Shown: positions 28,477 through 37,195, counted from the first letter of the stretch. The stretch: DNA of 64,000 nt from Ciceribacter sichuanensis (GCF_024055605.1 NZ_JAMXLX010000005.1:352082-416081); one strand, 5' to 3'. Program-made: numbers and translations. Notes: a model not told the origin generated them from the letters alone.

Positions 28477-30084
28477 ATGACACTTCGGGTGCATGACGCA
28501 CCAGATGAAACTCAGAATGATTCCGGGAGCCATACATTGAACGCGCATATCCTCGTTATCGATGAAGATCCGGCGCAGCGCCGCTCACTCAAAGCCGGGA
28601 TCGAGGCGCACGGCCATGTAGTTCACATCGCCGAAAGCGACCACGAAGGGCTGAACATCTTTCGCAAGCATCGCGACGAGATCAACGTCATTCTTGTGGA
28701 TCTGAGCGATCCGTCCCGCGCCGGTGCCGGTTTCATCAATGCGCTTGGTGACCTGCATCACGTCGCTCCCGTGATCGTGCAGACGGCCGAAGGTTCGATG
28801 CAGCACGCAATCGAGGCGATGCGTGTGGGCGCGTTCGAATTCCTGGTGAAACCGTGTTCGACCGAGCGGGTTGTAGGGGCTATCGAAAGCGCCCTGAAAT
28901 TTGGACGCTACGGTTCTGAAGGTCGTCCGGTTCGCCGTGCCCGCTCGGGTGCGGTCGGTTTCAGCGACATCATCGCAGCAAGTGCCGCCATGGCGCGGGC
29001 GGTCGAACTCGGACGTCGGGCCAGCCAGTCGATGATCCCGATCATGCTGGAAGGCGAGGCGGGCGTCGGCAAGGAGATGCTTGCGCGTGCCATCCATGGC
29101 GCCAGCGAGCGTGCGGGCCGGAGCTTCGTGTCCTTCAATTGCGCCGCTATTCCTCATGGGTTGATGGATGCACAACTGTTTGGCGCGGAGGGCGCTTCGC
29201 TCTCCGGCTCCGGTGAACGCCAAGCCGGCAAGTTTGCCGAGGCCGATGGCGGTACGCTGTTCATCGAGGAAATCAGCGAACTGCCGCAGCATCTGCAGGT
29301 CAAGCTGCTCGGCGCGGTGCAGTCGGGCGAGATCGAGTCTTCCGGCGGCCGCAAGCCGCGCAAGGTCAATGTCCGGCTGATCCTTGCGACCAACAAGGAT
29401 CTGATCGAGGAGGTCAAGTCCGGCCGTTTCCGCGAGGATCTCTATTACCGGCTGAACGTCTTTCCGATCACGATCCCGGCGCTGCGTCGCCGCAGGGAGG
29501 ATATCCCGCATCTGGTTCGGGCCTTCATCGAGCGCTTCTCTTCGGAGCAGCGTCTCGCGAAGCCGCTTTCGATAGATGCGACCACTCTCGCCATGCTGAC
29601 GAGCTTCGACTGGCCGGGCAATGTCCGGCAGCTAGAGAATGCCGTCTTCCGCGCCGTCGTGCTTTCCGATGGAGGTCTGCTGACCGAGCAGTCCTTCCCG
29701 CAGGTTCTCGCTCAGGTGTCGGAAGGACGCGAAAGCGGCCTTGCCGCCGTCATGCAGCGTTCGCCGCTTGAGGAGAGGCCGGTCGCAGCAGCGGTTGCTT
29801 CGGCTCACGCGGTTGCCGAGGAGATCGTCGCCAGAAGAAACGAAGTGGCGATATCTGCTGCCACCGCAGCCCCGCCCGACAACGTCATCGTCAGCACTGA
29901 CGAGGCGGGCAACGTTCGCAAGCTTGCGGATGTGGAAGAGGAACTGATTCGGTTCGCGCTGAAATTCTACCGTGGCCAGATGAGCCAGGTGGCGCGCAAG
30001 CTCGGGATCGGTCGATCGACGCTTTATCGCAAGCTCAAGGATTACGGCATCGATCCTGACGATCCGCAAAAACACGCCGCTTGA
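28477..30084 (+). CDS. NtrC-like response regulator with degenerate sigma-54 contact motif
   Basis: The 535-residue product has a receiver domain (about 20-140: HILVIDEDPAQRR, phosphoacceptor in VILVDLSDPS, Thr in VQTAEG, Lys in FLVKP). An AAA+ domain follows (about 165-395) with Walker A GEAGVGKEML, and a C-terminal Fis-type helix-turn-helix contains VARKLGIGRSTLYRKL. The GAFTGA loop that touches sigma-54 reads ASLSGS in LFGAEGASLSGSGERQAGKF, and the Walker B LFLDE reads LFIEE. The Arg finger REDLYYRLNVFPI is intact. A TTG at 28537, with GGGAG seven bases upstream, may be the real start (LNAHILVID). No sensor kinase is adjacent. Confidence 0.9.
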   Translation: MTLRVHDAPDETQNDSGSHTLNAHILVIDEDPAQRRSLKAGIEAHGHVVHIAESDHEGLNIFRKHRDEINVILVDLSDPSRAGAGFINALGDLHHVAPVIVQTAEGSMQHAIEAMRVGAFEFLVKPCSTERVVGAIESALKFGRYGSEGRPVRRARSGAVGFSDIIAASAAMARAVELGRRASQSMIPIMLEGEAGVGKEMLARAIHGASERAGRSFVSFNCAAIPHGLMDAQLFGAEGASLSGSGERQAGKFAEADGGTLFIEEISELPQHLQVKLLGAVQSGEIESSGGRKPRKVNVRLILATNKDLIEEVKSGRFREDLYYRLNVFPITIPALRRRREDIPHLVRAFIERFSSEQRLAKPLSIDATTLAMLTSFDWPGNVRQLENAVFRAVVLSDGGLLTEQSFPQVLAQVSEGRESGLAAVMQRSPLEERPVAAAVASAHAVAEEIVARRNEVAISAATAAPPDNVIVSTDEAGNVRKLADVEEELIRFALKFYRGQMSQVARKLGIGRSTLYRKLKDYGIDPDDPQKHAA

Positions 30085-30139
30085 ACCGCCGAAAAAGGCC
30101 CAATCGTTAACGGTTGGGTAAAGAACTTCCCTTACGAAC

Positions 30140-30169
30140 AGTGAATGACTTGTTAGACAATCGTTCACT
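30140..30169. promoter_or_regulatory. Imperfect dyad between regulator and DUF882 genes
   Basis: AGTGAA and TTCACT arms flank an inner TTGT-TAG-ACAA dyad, separated by 3-4 unpaired bases on each side. It sits in an AT-rich stretch 56 bp after the regulator stop and about 70-100 bp before the DUF882 start. It has no T-tract on either side, so an operator is as likely as a terminator. Confidence 0.35.
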
Positions 30170-30237
30170 ATATATGGATTGCTTGTGCATCTGTGGCAGA
30201 TTTGCCATGGTGTTACCGCATTTGACATCCATGTGAG

Positions 30238-32187
30238 TTGGCGTGGGACGTAGTCTTTCGGACGGGGATAGAATTGCAGAATCCGCATGAAACAAGCGCG
30301 CCTGTTGAAAGAATAGGGCGCAGCCATCGGGCTGCACGCGTGCGTTCAGCCGCCCAATTGTGCTTCACCGTCCTTGCTGTCCTTATTGTCAGCACCTTCA
30401 TGCTGTTCGGTGCCTCCTCTTCCGCCCATGCCGAAACCCGTACACTGAAGATCCATTTTGTCCACACCGGCGAAAAGGCTGCCATCACCTTCAAGCGCAA
30501 CGGTCGCTATGATGCGAACGGCCTGAAGCAGCTCAACGTCATTCTGCGCGACTGGCGTCGCAACCAGCCGACCAAGATGGATCCGCGCCTGTTTGACCTC
30601 GTATGGGAGGTCTATCGGCGCGCCGGTGCTTCGGGCTACATCAACGTCGTTTCAGGTTATCGTTCGCCGGAAACCAATTCCATGCTCCGGTCCCGTTCCA
30701 AGGGTGTCGCCAAGGAAAGCCAGCATATGCGCGGCACGGCGATGGATTTCTATATCCCGGGCGTACAGCTCAAGACGCTGCGTGAAATCGGTATGAAGAT
30801 GCAGGTCGGCGGCGTCGGTTACTATCCGAATTCCGGCTCGCCGTTCGTGCACATGGACGTGGCCTCCGTTCGCGCATGGCCGCGCATGTCGCGTCAGGAT
30901 CTCGTCCGCCTCTTCCCTGACGGCAAGACGCTGCACATTCCGGCCGATGGCAAGCCGTTGCCGGGTTACCAGCAGGCGCTAGCCGATTACAAGCAGCGCG
31001 TCAGCTCCAACCAGGTCATCGTTGCGGATGCCAAACCCGGCAAGCGCAAGAGCTTCCTGGCCGCTCTCTTCGGAGGTGGTGGCGACGAGGACGAGGAAGA
31101 GGACGTCGGAGTACCGGCCGAACGGCCCTCCGTTGCACCTCAGCCCGTCGTGACGGCGGCGGAGCCGACGATGGTTGCCACTGCCACTCCTCCTCCGGGC
31201 ATTGCTCCGGCTCAGCAGGTGCTGACTGCCGCACCGCCTGAAAACCAGCTGGCCCTCAATGCGCCGGTGCCACAATCGAGGCCGTCGCTGAAGCAGGCAG
31301 ATACCAGCCTTGCCGTGGCGCTCTATTCGTCGAACCGCAGCGCTGCAGAGGACGCCTTGTCCAAGGTCGCAGCCGGCGCGCCGACCAATGGCGATGAATT
31401 TGCCGACCTGCAGTCGATGAAGGTTCCGGTTCCGACCCTGCTCGGTAATCGTGGGGCCCAGCCTGCCGGCGTGATGACTGCGTCGATCGATCCGAACATG
31501 GTCGACGACAGCCATATCCCGCTGCCGACGGCCCGGCCGACGGTTGCCGAGGCTCTGCTCGCCAGCGCCGATGCGGAACCCGAGGCGGATGTCGATGAAG
31601 TCGAACAGGCCATCCTGTCGCCGGAAGCTGCCGCCGCTCTTGAGCAGAGCAACGCGCAGGACAGCATGCCGACGCCGGCTGAACGTCCTGCTGAAGCCGA
31701 GTTGACCGCAGCCCCCGTTGCGGTGGTTCCGACCCCGCAACCGGCGCCGACCACCGCAGATAAGTCAGCGCCTGTCGCTCCGGCTGCGATCCAGCCCAAG
31801 CCGGCCGCGCCGAAGGCTGCGCCGACGCAGGTTGCTTCGATCGACCAGAAGCCTGCGACGCGTGCAGTCGATTTCGGCGATACCTTCGTCTTTGTCGCTC
31901 CGGAGCCGGACGAAAGCGGCGTGAAAGCCGGTCTGCCCGCCAAGGGTGGCCGTCCGAGCCAGGTCGAGGCAGAGCAGGCCCGCATGGCGATGACCGGTGG
32001 TACGAAGCTCACCAAGAACATGATTGCCCAGTGGGCGCTGAACAAGGATCGCTTCGAAAACGTCGCAAAGCCGGTCAAGGCGCCGCGCATCGTCAGCCGT
32101 TCGCTGACCGCGCCCGCGACGGTGTATCCGGTCGGCTTCCAGCAGGGCGCGACGACCGTGGACCCGAACCGCTTCGGCGCTCCCTGA
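30238..32187 (+). CDS. DUF882 (peptidase M15-like) envelope protein with long Pro/Ala-rich tail
   Basis: The 649-residue product has a hydrophobic segment ending SSSAHAETR at about residue 66, a signal peptide or membrane anchor. The DUF882 domain (about 70-230) holds SGYRSPETN, SQHMRGTAMDFYIPG and SPFVHMDVASVR, which fit the H-x6-D and H-x-D zinc ligands of M15 LD-carboxypeptidases. The remaining 400 residues are Pro/Ala-rich, acidic and low-complexity. It probably acts on peptidoglycan or a periplasmic polymer. The TTG at 30238 has a poor site; another TTG at 30274 follows GGGGATAG, so the start is uncertain. A strong terminator follows. Confidence 0.85.
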   Translation: MAWDVVFRTGIELQNPHETSAPVERIGRSHRAARVRSAAQLCFTVLAVLIVSTFMLFGASSSAHAETRTLKIHFVHTGEKAAITFKRNGRYDANGLKQLNVILRDWRRNQPTKMDPRLFDLVWEVYRRAGASGYINVVSGYRSPETNSMLRSRSKGVAKESQHMRGTAMDFYIPGVQLKTLREIGMKMQVGGVGYYPNSGSPFVHMDVASVRAWPRMSRQDLVRLFPDGKTLHIPADGKPLPGYQQALADYKQRVSSNQVIVADAKPGKRKSFLAALFGGGGDEDEEEDVGVPAERPSVAPQPVVTAAEPTMVATATPPPGIAPAQQVLTAAPPENQLALNAPVPQSRPSLKQADTSLAVALYSSNRSAAEDALSKVAAGAPTNGDEFADLQSMKVPVPTLLGNRGAQPAGVMTASIDPNMVDDSHIPLPTARPTVAEALLASADAEPEADVDEVEQAILSPEAAAALEQSNAQDSMPTPAERPAEAELTAAPVAVVPTPQPAPTTADKSAPVAPAAIQPKPAAPKAAPTQVASIDQKPATRAVDFGDTFVFVAPEPDESGVKAGLPAKGGRPSQVEAEQARMAMTGGTKLTKNMIAQWALNKDRFENVAKPVKAPRIVSRSLTAPATVYPVGFQQGATTVDPNRFGAP

Positions 32188-32218
32188 TCCGGACATATTT
32201 TCCGTCCTTCACCGACAA

Positions 32219-32252
32219 GAAAAAACCCGCCGGACATTCCGGCGGGTTTTTT
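32219..32252. terminator. Bidirectional terminator, DUF882 / DUF2312
   Basis: CCCGCCGG and CCGGCGGG arms around ACATT are flanked by A-rich sequence on the left and TTTTTT on the right, so the hairpin can end transcripts from both convergent genes. Confidence 0.92.
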
Positions 32253-32275
32253 GATGTTTCGTGCTGTCTCGAGGC

Positions 32276-32539
32276 TCAGCCTTCCGGCGGGCTCTCGATC
32301 ATGCCGAGGGCATGCAGGTAGGTGTCGAGGATCAGGTCCTCCTCCATGCGTTCCTGCTCGTCCTTCTTGCGCAGCGCGATGACCTTCTTGAGGATCTTGG
32401 TGTCGAAGCCCATGGACTTGGCTTCGCCGTAGACGTCCTTGATGTCGTCGGCGATGGTCTTCTTTTCTTCTTCCAGGCGCTCGATGCGCTCGACAAAGGC
32501 GCGGAGTTGGTCGCGGGCGACGCCGTGGGCATCAGACAT
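32276..32539 (-). CDS. DUF2312 (UPF0335) family protein
   Basis: This 87-residue protein is charged and helical. It matches the DUF2312 family along its whole length, including the [18 protein letters not shown] start and the [17 protein letters not shown] block. It is found almost only in alphaproteobacteria. The function is unknown; the fold predicts a small helical, possibly dimeric protein. It converges on the DUF882 gene. Confidence 0.9.
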   Translation of the reverse strand: MSDAHGVARDQLRAFVERIERLEEEKKTIADDIKDVYGEAKSMGFDTKILKKVIALRKKDEQERMEEDLILDTYLHALGMIESPPEG

Positions 32540-32718
32540 TGATAATCTCCTTGATATCTCGGAATTCGTTCGTGGGGGCTGACCTGCCGCGAAGCCGTGG
32601 CCGCGTCAAGACCTAAAGCGCATTGCGGTCGATGGGATTTGCTCTGAAGGCCTCGATCTGAGGGGCTGGACACCCGTCTTCGCAAAGCCGTCGATGCTGT
32701 GGGCTGACGGCTTTCCGC

Positions 32719-33024
32719 TTACTCCTTCGGCTTGTTGCGCTCGAAATCGGCTTTCTGCGCCTCGCTGGCTTCCTTCTGGTGAAGGGCTTTCCATTCTTCG
32801 TAGGGCATGCCGTAAATGAGCTCACGGGATTCGTCCCTGGTCACTTCGAGACCGGCCTTGTCGGCGGCCTCAAGATACCAGTTGGACAGGCAATTGCGAC
32901 AAAATCCCGCCAGGTTCATCATGTCGATGTTCTGGACATCGCTGCGTTCCCGCAGGTGGGCGACGAGGCGGCGCAATACTGCCGCTTCCAGTTCGATCTG
33001 CTGTTGTTCGTCTGGCTTGCTCAT
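32719..33024 (-). CDS. DUF1244 family protein
   Basis: The 101-residue protein carries the DUF1244 signature MNLAGFCRNCLSNWY, whose two cysteines three residues apart could bind metal, then YGMPYEEWKALHQ. The remainder is charged and helical. The family is widespread in proteobacteria and has no assigned function. A 179-bp gap with no recognisable gene separates it from the DUF2312 gene downstream. Confidence 0.9.
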   Translation of the reverse strand: MSKPDEQQQIELEAAVLRRLVAHLRERSDVQNIDMMNLAGFCRNCLSNWYLEAADKAGLEVTRDESRELIYGMPYEEWKALHQKEASEAQKADFERNKPKE

Positions 33025-33159
33025 TGCTTATTTCCTGTCTCCGAAGCGCGCCGTGATCCCTCGGGATCACGGCTTGCGCTCTATCTCTGCATTCTATCTC
33101 TTGCCGTCGCCGTGAAAACGCCAATCGGCTTCCCATGGCGACCCAAGACGGGGGCGACC

Positions 33160-33993
33160 CTAGACGGGGTAGGGGCCGGTGCGCGATACATGCACCTCAT
33201 AGGCATGCAGCGCGGGGTCTGCATTGAGTGCCTCGAAGATCGGCGCCAGACGGGTGGCCCAGGCTTCAACACCTTCCTCGCTGCCGATCAGGTCTTGACG
33301 GACTTCGAGAAGCGCGTGGGGAATGCCCGTCATCATGCAATGCCGGTACATGGTATCGCCTCTGAGCGCACCGTCATAGGGCTCGTTGTCGCCGACCAGT
33401 ATGTCGCCCGGCTGGCGGAGCCTGTCGATCAGCGCCCCTGCGGCTCGCCGGTCGCTATCCCACAGTACCGCGGCATGCCAAGGGCGGGGCACGTCCTTCC
33501 AGAAAGGCGTGAACGAATGGAGCGACAGCACCAGCGGCGCTTTGCCGGATGCTTTTGCCACTTCCGCAATCGTGTGGCTCACTGCCTCGTGATAGGGGCG
33601 GTGATAGGTGGCGATGCGCTCGTTCCATTCCTCTTCGGTGATCGGATGATTACCCGGAATGATCGCGCCGTCCGAGATCTTCATGATGAGGGTCGGATCG
33701 TCCTCGCCGCGGTTCGGATCAATCAGCAGGCGGGAGAAGCAACTCATTACCGCCGGTACGCCGAGCATGGAAGCGAGCCGGCGCGTCAGCGCCTCGATGC
33801 CGATGTCGTAGGCAATGTGGCGCAAGAAGGCGGATTGCGGAAGGCCGAGCCGGCCATACTTTTCCGGTACGCGGTTTGTCGCGTGGTCGCCGAGCAGAAC
33901 CAAAGCCCTGTCATATTGGCCGGATATGATTTCAAACGGATTGAAGTCTTGCATGACGCGCTGCCGGAAAAGGAGTGACGGGCTTGATGACAT
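33160..33993 (-). CDS. N-formylglutamate amidohydrolase-family protein
   Basis: The family hydrolyses N-formyl-L-glutamate to glutamate and formate, the last step of one histidine-degradation route. The 277-residue product has LLGDHATNRVPEKYGRLGLP, LIDPNRGEDDPTLI and LVLSLHSFTPFW, with His residues fitting the zinc site of PF05013. The start is uncertain: a GTG at 34029 and an ATG at 33954 (MQDFNPFEII) are alternatives, and none has a good ribosome-binding site. No other hut genes are near, so the substrate may be another N-acyl amino acid. Confidence 0.85.
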   Translation of the reverse strand: MSSSPSLLFRQRVMQDFNPFEIISGQYDRALVLLGDHATNRVPEKYGRLGLPQSAFLRHIAYDIGIEALTRRLASMLGVPAVMSCFSRLLIDPNRGEDDPTLIMKISDGAIIPGNHPITEEEWNERIATYHRPYHEAVSHTIAEVAKASGKAPLVLSLHSFTPFWKDVPRPWHAAVLWDSDRRAAGALIDRLRQPGDILVGDNEPYDGALRGDTMYRHCMMTGIPHALLEVRQDLIGSEEGVEAWATRLAPIFEALNADPALHAYEVHVSRTGPYPV

Positions 33994-34155
33994 GGGGGAA
34001 AGGCGAGCGCAAGCTTTCGTCTCGGTCACGTTTGTGCCAAGATCCGTCCCGATGGTTCAGGCCACAATTACAATCGATTAGAGTTGCGTTGACATTCTTG
34101 GTGCATCATCGCAAGAAGGCTGTCGACGCACAAAGATGGAGTTCCGGCGGAAACC

Positions 34156-34635
34156 GTGCTGAAGCAAATTCAATCTCCTCTGGCCGGCAAGGCCAAGCGT
34201 CATTTGCGCCCCCTCCTGATCGCCGGCGCACTTCTCTCACCTATGTTCGCGGCGGGTGCCGCACATGCGGAATTCCGGGTCTGTAACGGAACGCAGAACC
34301 TTGTTGGCGTAGCGATCGGGTATCGCGCCGAAGAGGGTTGGATCACCGAGGGCTGGTGGCAGGTGCCGGCATCGACATGCGCAACCCTCATCGAGGGCGA
34401 GCTGCAGTCTCGCTACTATTATCTCTATGCTGAAGACGCTGCCCGTGGCGGCCGCTGGACCGGTGACATCAACATGTGTGTCGCCGAAAACGAGTTCAAG
34501 ATCGTTGGTGTGAAGGATTGCTTCGCCCGCGGCTACCAGCAGATGGGCTTCAAGGAATACGACACAGGCCGACAGGGCAGTTGGATGGTCCAGCTTTCCG
34601 ATACGCCGGGTACACCACAGGAAAGCCAGAACTGA
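34156..34635 (+). CDS. DUF1036 family secreted protein
   Basis: The 159-residue product begins at a GTG and has a signal peptide (LLIAGALLSPMFAAGAAHA, cleavage near residue 38). The mature domain matches DUF1036: FRVCNGTQNLVGVAIGY, EGWWQVPASTCATL, and RYYYLYAED, with four cysteines that may form two disulphides. It is probably periplasmic and of unknown role. Its TGA overlaps the ATG of pyk by one base (TGATG), so the two genes are translationally coupled. Confidence 0.88.
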   Translation: MLKQIQSPLAGKAKRHLRPLLIAGALLSPMFAAGAAHAEFRVCNGTQNLVGVAIGYRAEEGWITEGWWQVPASTCATLIEGELQSRYYYLYAEDAARGGRWTGDINMCVAENEFKIVGVKDCFARGYQQMGFKEYDTGRQGSWMVQLSDTPGTPQESQN

Positions 34636-36074
34636 TGAAGCGTAACCGCAAAGTGAAGATCCTTGCCACGCTGGGCCCGGCATCGTCCGATGAGGCGATG
34701 ATCCGAAAGCTTCATGAGGCGGGTGCAGATCTTTTCCGCATCAACATGAGCCATGCGAGCCATGATGTGATGCGCGGCCTCATAGCCAAGATCCGCTCCG
34801 TCGAAGCGGCCTGTGGCCGGCCGATCGGCATTTTGTGCGACCTTCAGGGACCCAAGCTGCGCGTCGGCAAGTTTGCCGCGACCACCGTTGAGCTGGTTCC
34901 TGGCCAGACCTTTACACTCGACAACAAGGACGAGCCAGGCGACAACACCCGCGTCTACCTTCCCCATCCGGAAATCCTCGAATCCGTCAAGCCGGGCCAT
35001 CGTCTGCTGATCGATGACGGCAAGCTGCATCTGCGCGCCGAAAAGTGCGACGGCAAGAGCATCGTGACCACCGTCATCTCCGGCACCAAGATTTCCGACC
35101 GCAAGGGCGTGAGCCTGCCGGACACCCTGCTGGCGACCGGCGTTCTGACCGACAAGGACCGCGCCGATCTCGATGCCGTTCTGGCGACCGGCGAAGCCGA
35201 CTGGGTGGCGCTTTCCTTCATCCAGCGCCCCGAAGACCTTGCCGAAGTGCGCAAGGTTGCGCGGGGCCGCGTCGGCCTGATGTCCAAGATCGAAAAGCCG
35301 CAGGCCATCGAGCGTATCGATGAGATCATCGAGCTTTCTGACGCCCTGATGGTGGCCCGTGGCGACCTTGGCGTGGAAATGCCGCTGGAAGCCGTTCCAG
35401 GTCTGCAGAAGCAGCTGATCCGCGCCTGCCGCCGTGCTGGCAAGCCTGTGGTCGTTGCCACCCAGATGCTGGAATCGATGATTTCCGCTCCGGTGCCGAC
35501 GCGCGCCGAAGTCTCCGACGTCGCGACCGCAGTTTTCGAAGGCGCCGATGCGATCATGCTGTCGGCGGAATCTGCCTCCGGCCAGTATCCGGTCGAAGCT
35601 GTTGCCACCATGGCTTCTATCGCCTCTACGATCGAACGCGAGCCGCATTATCCGGGCATCATCTATGCCCAGCGCGCTCAGCCGGAAGCAACCGGAGCGG
35701 ATGCGATCTCGCTCGCCGCGCGCCAGATCGCCGAGACTCTCAAACTGCAGGCGATCGTCTGCTACACCTCGTCCGGCAATACGGGGCTACGCGCCTCTCG
35801 CGAGCGGCCGGAAGTGCCGATCCTGGCGCTGTCCCCGGTCATTCAGACCGCACGCCGCCTGTCGGTTGTCTGGGGTCTGCACTGTGTGGTCTCTGAGGAA
35901 CCGACCGACCTCGACGATATGGTCAATCGTGCCTGCCGTATTGTCGTTGAGGAAGAGTTCGGCAAGCCCGGCGACCGCGTCATCATCTCCGCCGGCGTGC
36001 CGCTCGGCACGCCCGGTTCCACGAACATGCTGCGCATTGCCTATATTGGTCCCGACGGCCTTTCGGGCATCTGA
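34635..36074 (+). CDS. pyk: Pyruvate kinase
   Basis: It makes pyruvate and ATP from phosphoenolpyruvate and ADP. The 479-residue length is standard for type II Pyk. KILATLGPASSD opens the barrel; the LFRINMSHAS substrate region, LCDLQGPKLRVG, LMSKIEKPQA (catalytic Lys, about 215-224) and MVARGDLGVEMP (about 238-249) are intact. The C-terminal regulatory domain ends in GTPGSTNMLRIAYIG. The ATG was chosen over an open frame that continues back inside the DUF1036 gene. A strong hairpin terminator lies 22 bp after the stop. Confidence 0.98.
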   Translation: MKRNRKVKILATLGPASSDEAMIRKLHEAGADLFRINMSHASHDVMRGLIAKIRSVEAACGRPIGILCDLQGPKLRVGKFAATTVELVPGQTFTLDNKDEPGDNTRVYLPHPEILESVKPGHRLLIDDGKLHLRAEKCDGKSIVTTVISGTKISDRKGVSLPDTLLATGVLTDKDRADLDAVLATGEADWVALSFIQRPEDLAEVRKVARGRVGLMSKIEKPQAIERIDEIIELSDALMVARGDLGVEMPLEAVPGLQKQLIRACRRAGKPVVVATQMLESMISAPVPTRAEVSDVATAVFEGADAIMLSAESASGQYPVEAVATMASIASTIEREPHYPGIIYAQRAQPEATGADAISLAARQIAETLKLQAIVCYTSSGNTGLRASRERPEVPILALSPVIQTARRLSVVWGLHCVVSEEPTDLDDMVNRACRIVVEEEFGKPGDRVIISAGVPLGTPGSTNMLRIAYIGPDGLSGI

Positions 36075-36095
36075 CCGGTTCTGAAGCGTAATAAT

Positions 36096-36123
36096 GAAAA
36101 AGCCGCCTCATGGCGGCTTTTTC
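36096..36123. terminator. Terminator after pyk
   Basis: AAAAAGCCGCC and GGCGGCTTTTT arms enclose TCAT. The T- and A-tracts on the two sides make it usable by pyk and by the convergent TPR gene. Confidence 0.92.
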
Positions 36124-36153
36124 ATGCCCGGTTTAGGGGAAAGGGTCCGCGCC

Positions 36154-36771
36154 CTATGTGCGGCTGCCGGCGAGCTTTTCTTCGAGTTTGTTGACGAGGT
36201 TCTGGGCGTCGCGGTCGGCCGGGTAGATGTCGAGGTAGCGTTCCCATGCCTTGAGCGCCATCTCCTCGCTGCCACGCTCGCTGAGGATCGCTGCGAGGCC
36301 TGCCAGAGCGCCGAAGTGCCGGGGCTCCAGAGACAGGACATGATTGATGTCGGAAACCGATTTCCGGTAATTGCCCATGGTGTAGTTCAGCGTGGCCCTG
36401 AGGTTCCATGCGCCGACGAAGTCGGGTTTCAGAACGATGGCCTGATCGATGAAGTCGAGGGCGGCGGGATTACGCTTCTCGGAAATGGCGGTGTTCGCCC
36501 ACTGCATCAGGAGATTGACGGTAGGACTGCCGGAATCATTCCATGTGCCCATGATCTCGGCAGAGATGCGGTTGGCCGCTTCCGGGTTGCGCTCCCGCTT
36601 CAGGCTGGTCAGCAACTGGTCAATGGTGCGGGCGGCATCGGTCTGCTCGCCGGCAATCGCCGCGTGCTGTTCTGCATCCTGTGCAGACGCCTGGCCTGTG
36701 GCAAGCACGACCGAAACTATCGCCACAAGGGGCGCGACGAAGAACAGTCGATGAAAACGAAAGCGGCGCAT
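36154..36771 (-). CDS. TPR-repeat periplasmic protein
   Basis: The 205-residue protein has a signal peptide (LFFVAPLVAIVSVVLATGQASA, cleavage near residue 31). Three or so tetratricopeptide repeats follow: PAALDFIDQAIVLKPDFVGAW, RKSVSDINHVLSLEPRHFGA and a third around EMALKAWERYLDIYPAD. TPR domains mediate protein-protein contacts, and here the partner would be periplasmic. No enzymatic domain is seen. It converges on pyk and lies upstream of rpmJ, divergent from neither. Confidence 0.85.
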   Translation of the reverse strand: MRRFRFHRLFFVAPLVAIVSVVLATGQASAQDAEQHAAIAGEQTDAARTIDQLLTSLKRERNPEAANRISAEIMGTWNDSGSPTVNLLMQWANTAISEKRNPAALDFIDQAIVLKPDFVGAWNLRATLNYTMGNYRKSVSDINHVLSLEPRHFGALAGLAAILSERGSEEMALKAWERYLDIYPADRDAQNLVNKLEEKLAGSRT

Positions 36772-36831
36772 AACGGTCAGAATAAACCGCTTGCGCCAGC
36801 TTTCATATTCAAATCTTTGCTATCAACAGTC

Positions 36832-36886
36832 TCCGGCGAAACCGCCGGAAACGATCTGCAAATCCGCCATCGCCCAAGGGCGATGG
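36832..36886 (-). terminator. Tandem hairpins after rpmJ
   Basis: CCATCGCCC-AA-GGGCGATGG (36867-36886) lies 7 bp after the rpmJ stop. TCCGGCG-AAAC-CGCCGGA (36832-36849) follows on the minus strand. T-tracts are weak, so termination may need both or only trims the 3' end. Confidence 0.55.
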
Positions 36887-36892
36887 AAAGCC

Positions 36893-37018
36893 TCAGCCCT
36901 GACGAGCCTTGAAGCGCGGGTTCTGCTTGTTGATGATGTATACGCGGCCCTTGCGGCGAACCAGACGGTTGTCGCGATGACGGGCCTTGAGCGCTTTCAG
37001 CGAGTTCTTGATCTTCAT
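36893..37018 (-). CDS. rpmJ: 50S ribosomal protein L36 (bL36), long form
   Basis: A 41-residue, very basic protein starting [18 protein letters not shown] and ending NPRFKARQG. It is the C-minus, extended type of bL36 usual in alphaproteobacteria, lacking the zinc-binding cysteines of the 37-residue form. It binds 23S rRNA late in large-subunit assembly. GGACCAGAAAA precedes the ATG. It stands alone, away from the spc operon, as is normal for this form. Confidence 0.95.
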   Translation of the reverse strand: MKIKNSLKALKARHRDNRLVRRKGRVYIINKQNPRFKARQG

Positions 37019-37073
37019 TTTTCTGGTCCGCAACTGTTGCCGGGGAATGTCACATTCGCCCGCTGTCTCTTAA

Positions 37074-37101
37074 CAATCAAAAGCGCGCCGCGGGGCGCGC
37101 T
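37074..37101 (-). terminator. Terminator after purEK
   Basis: AGCGCGCC and GGCGCGCT are perfect 8-bp arms around CCGC (minus strand), followed by TTTGATTGTT. It lies about 95 bp after the purK stop and just upstream of the rpmJ promoter region. Confidence 0.75.
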
Positions 37102-37195
37102 CCTAAAGGGTTGGTGGCAAATACTCCGACCTGACCCCTCGTGTCAACCGGTTCCCCGGCTTTCCGCGCCAGATACCGGCAATTTTGGCGATTCT

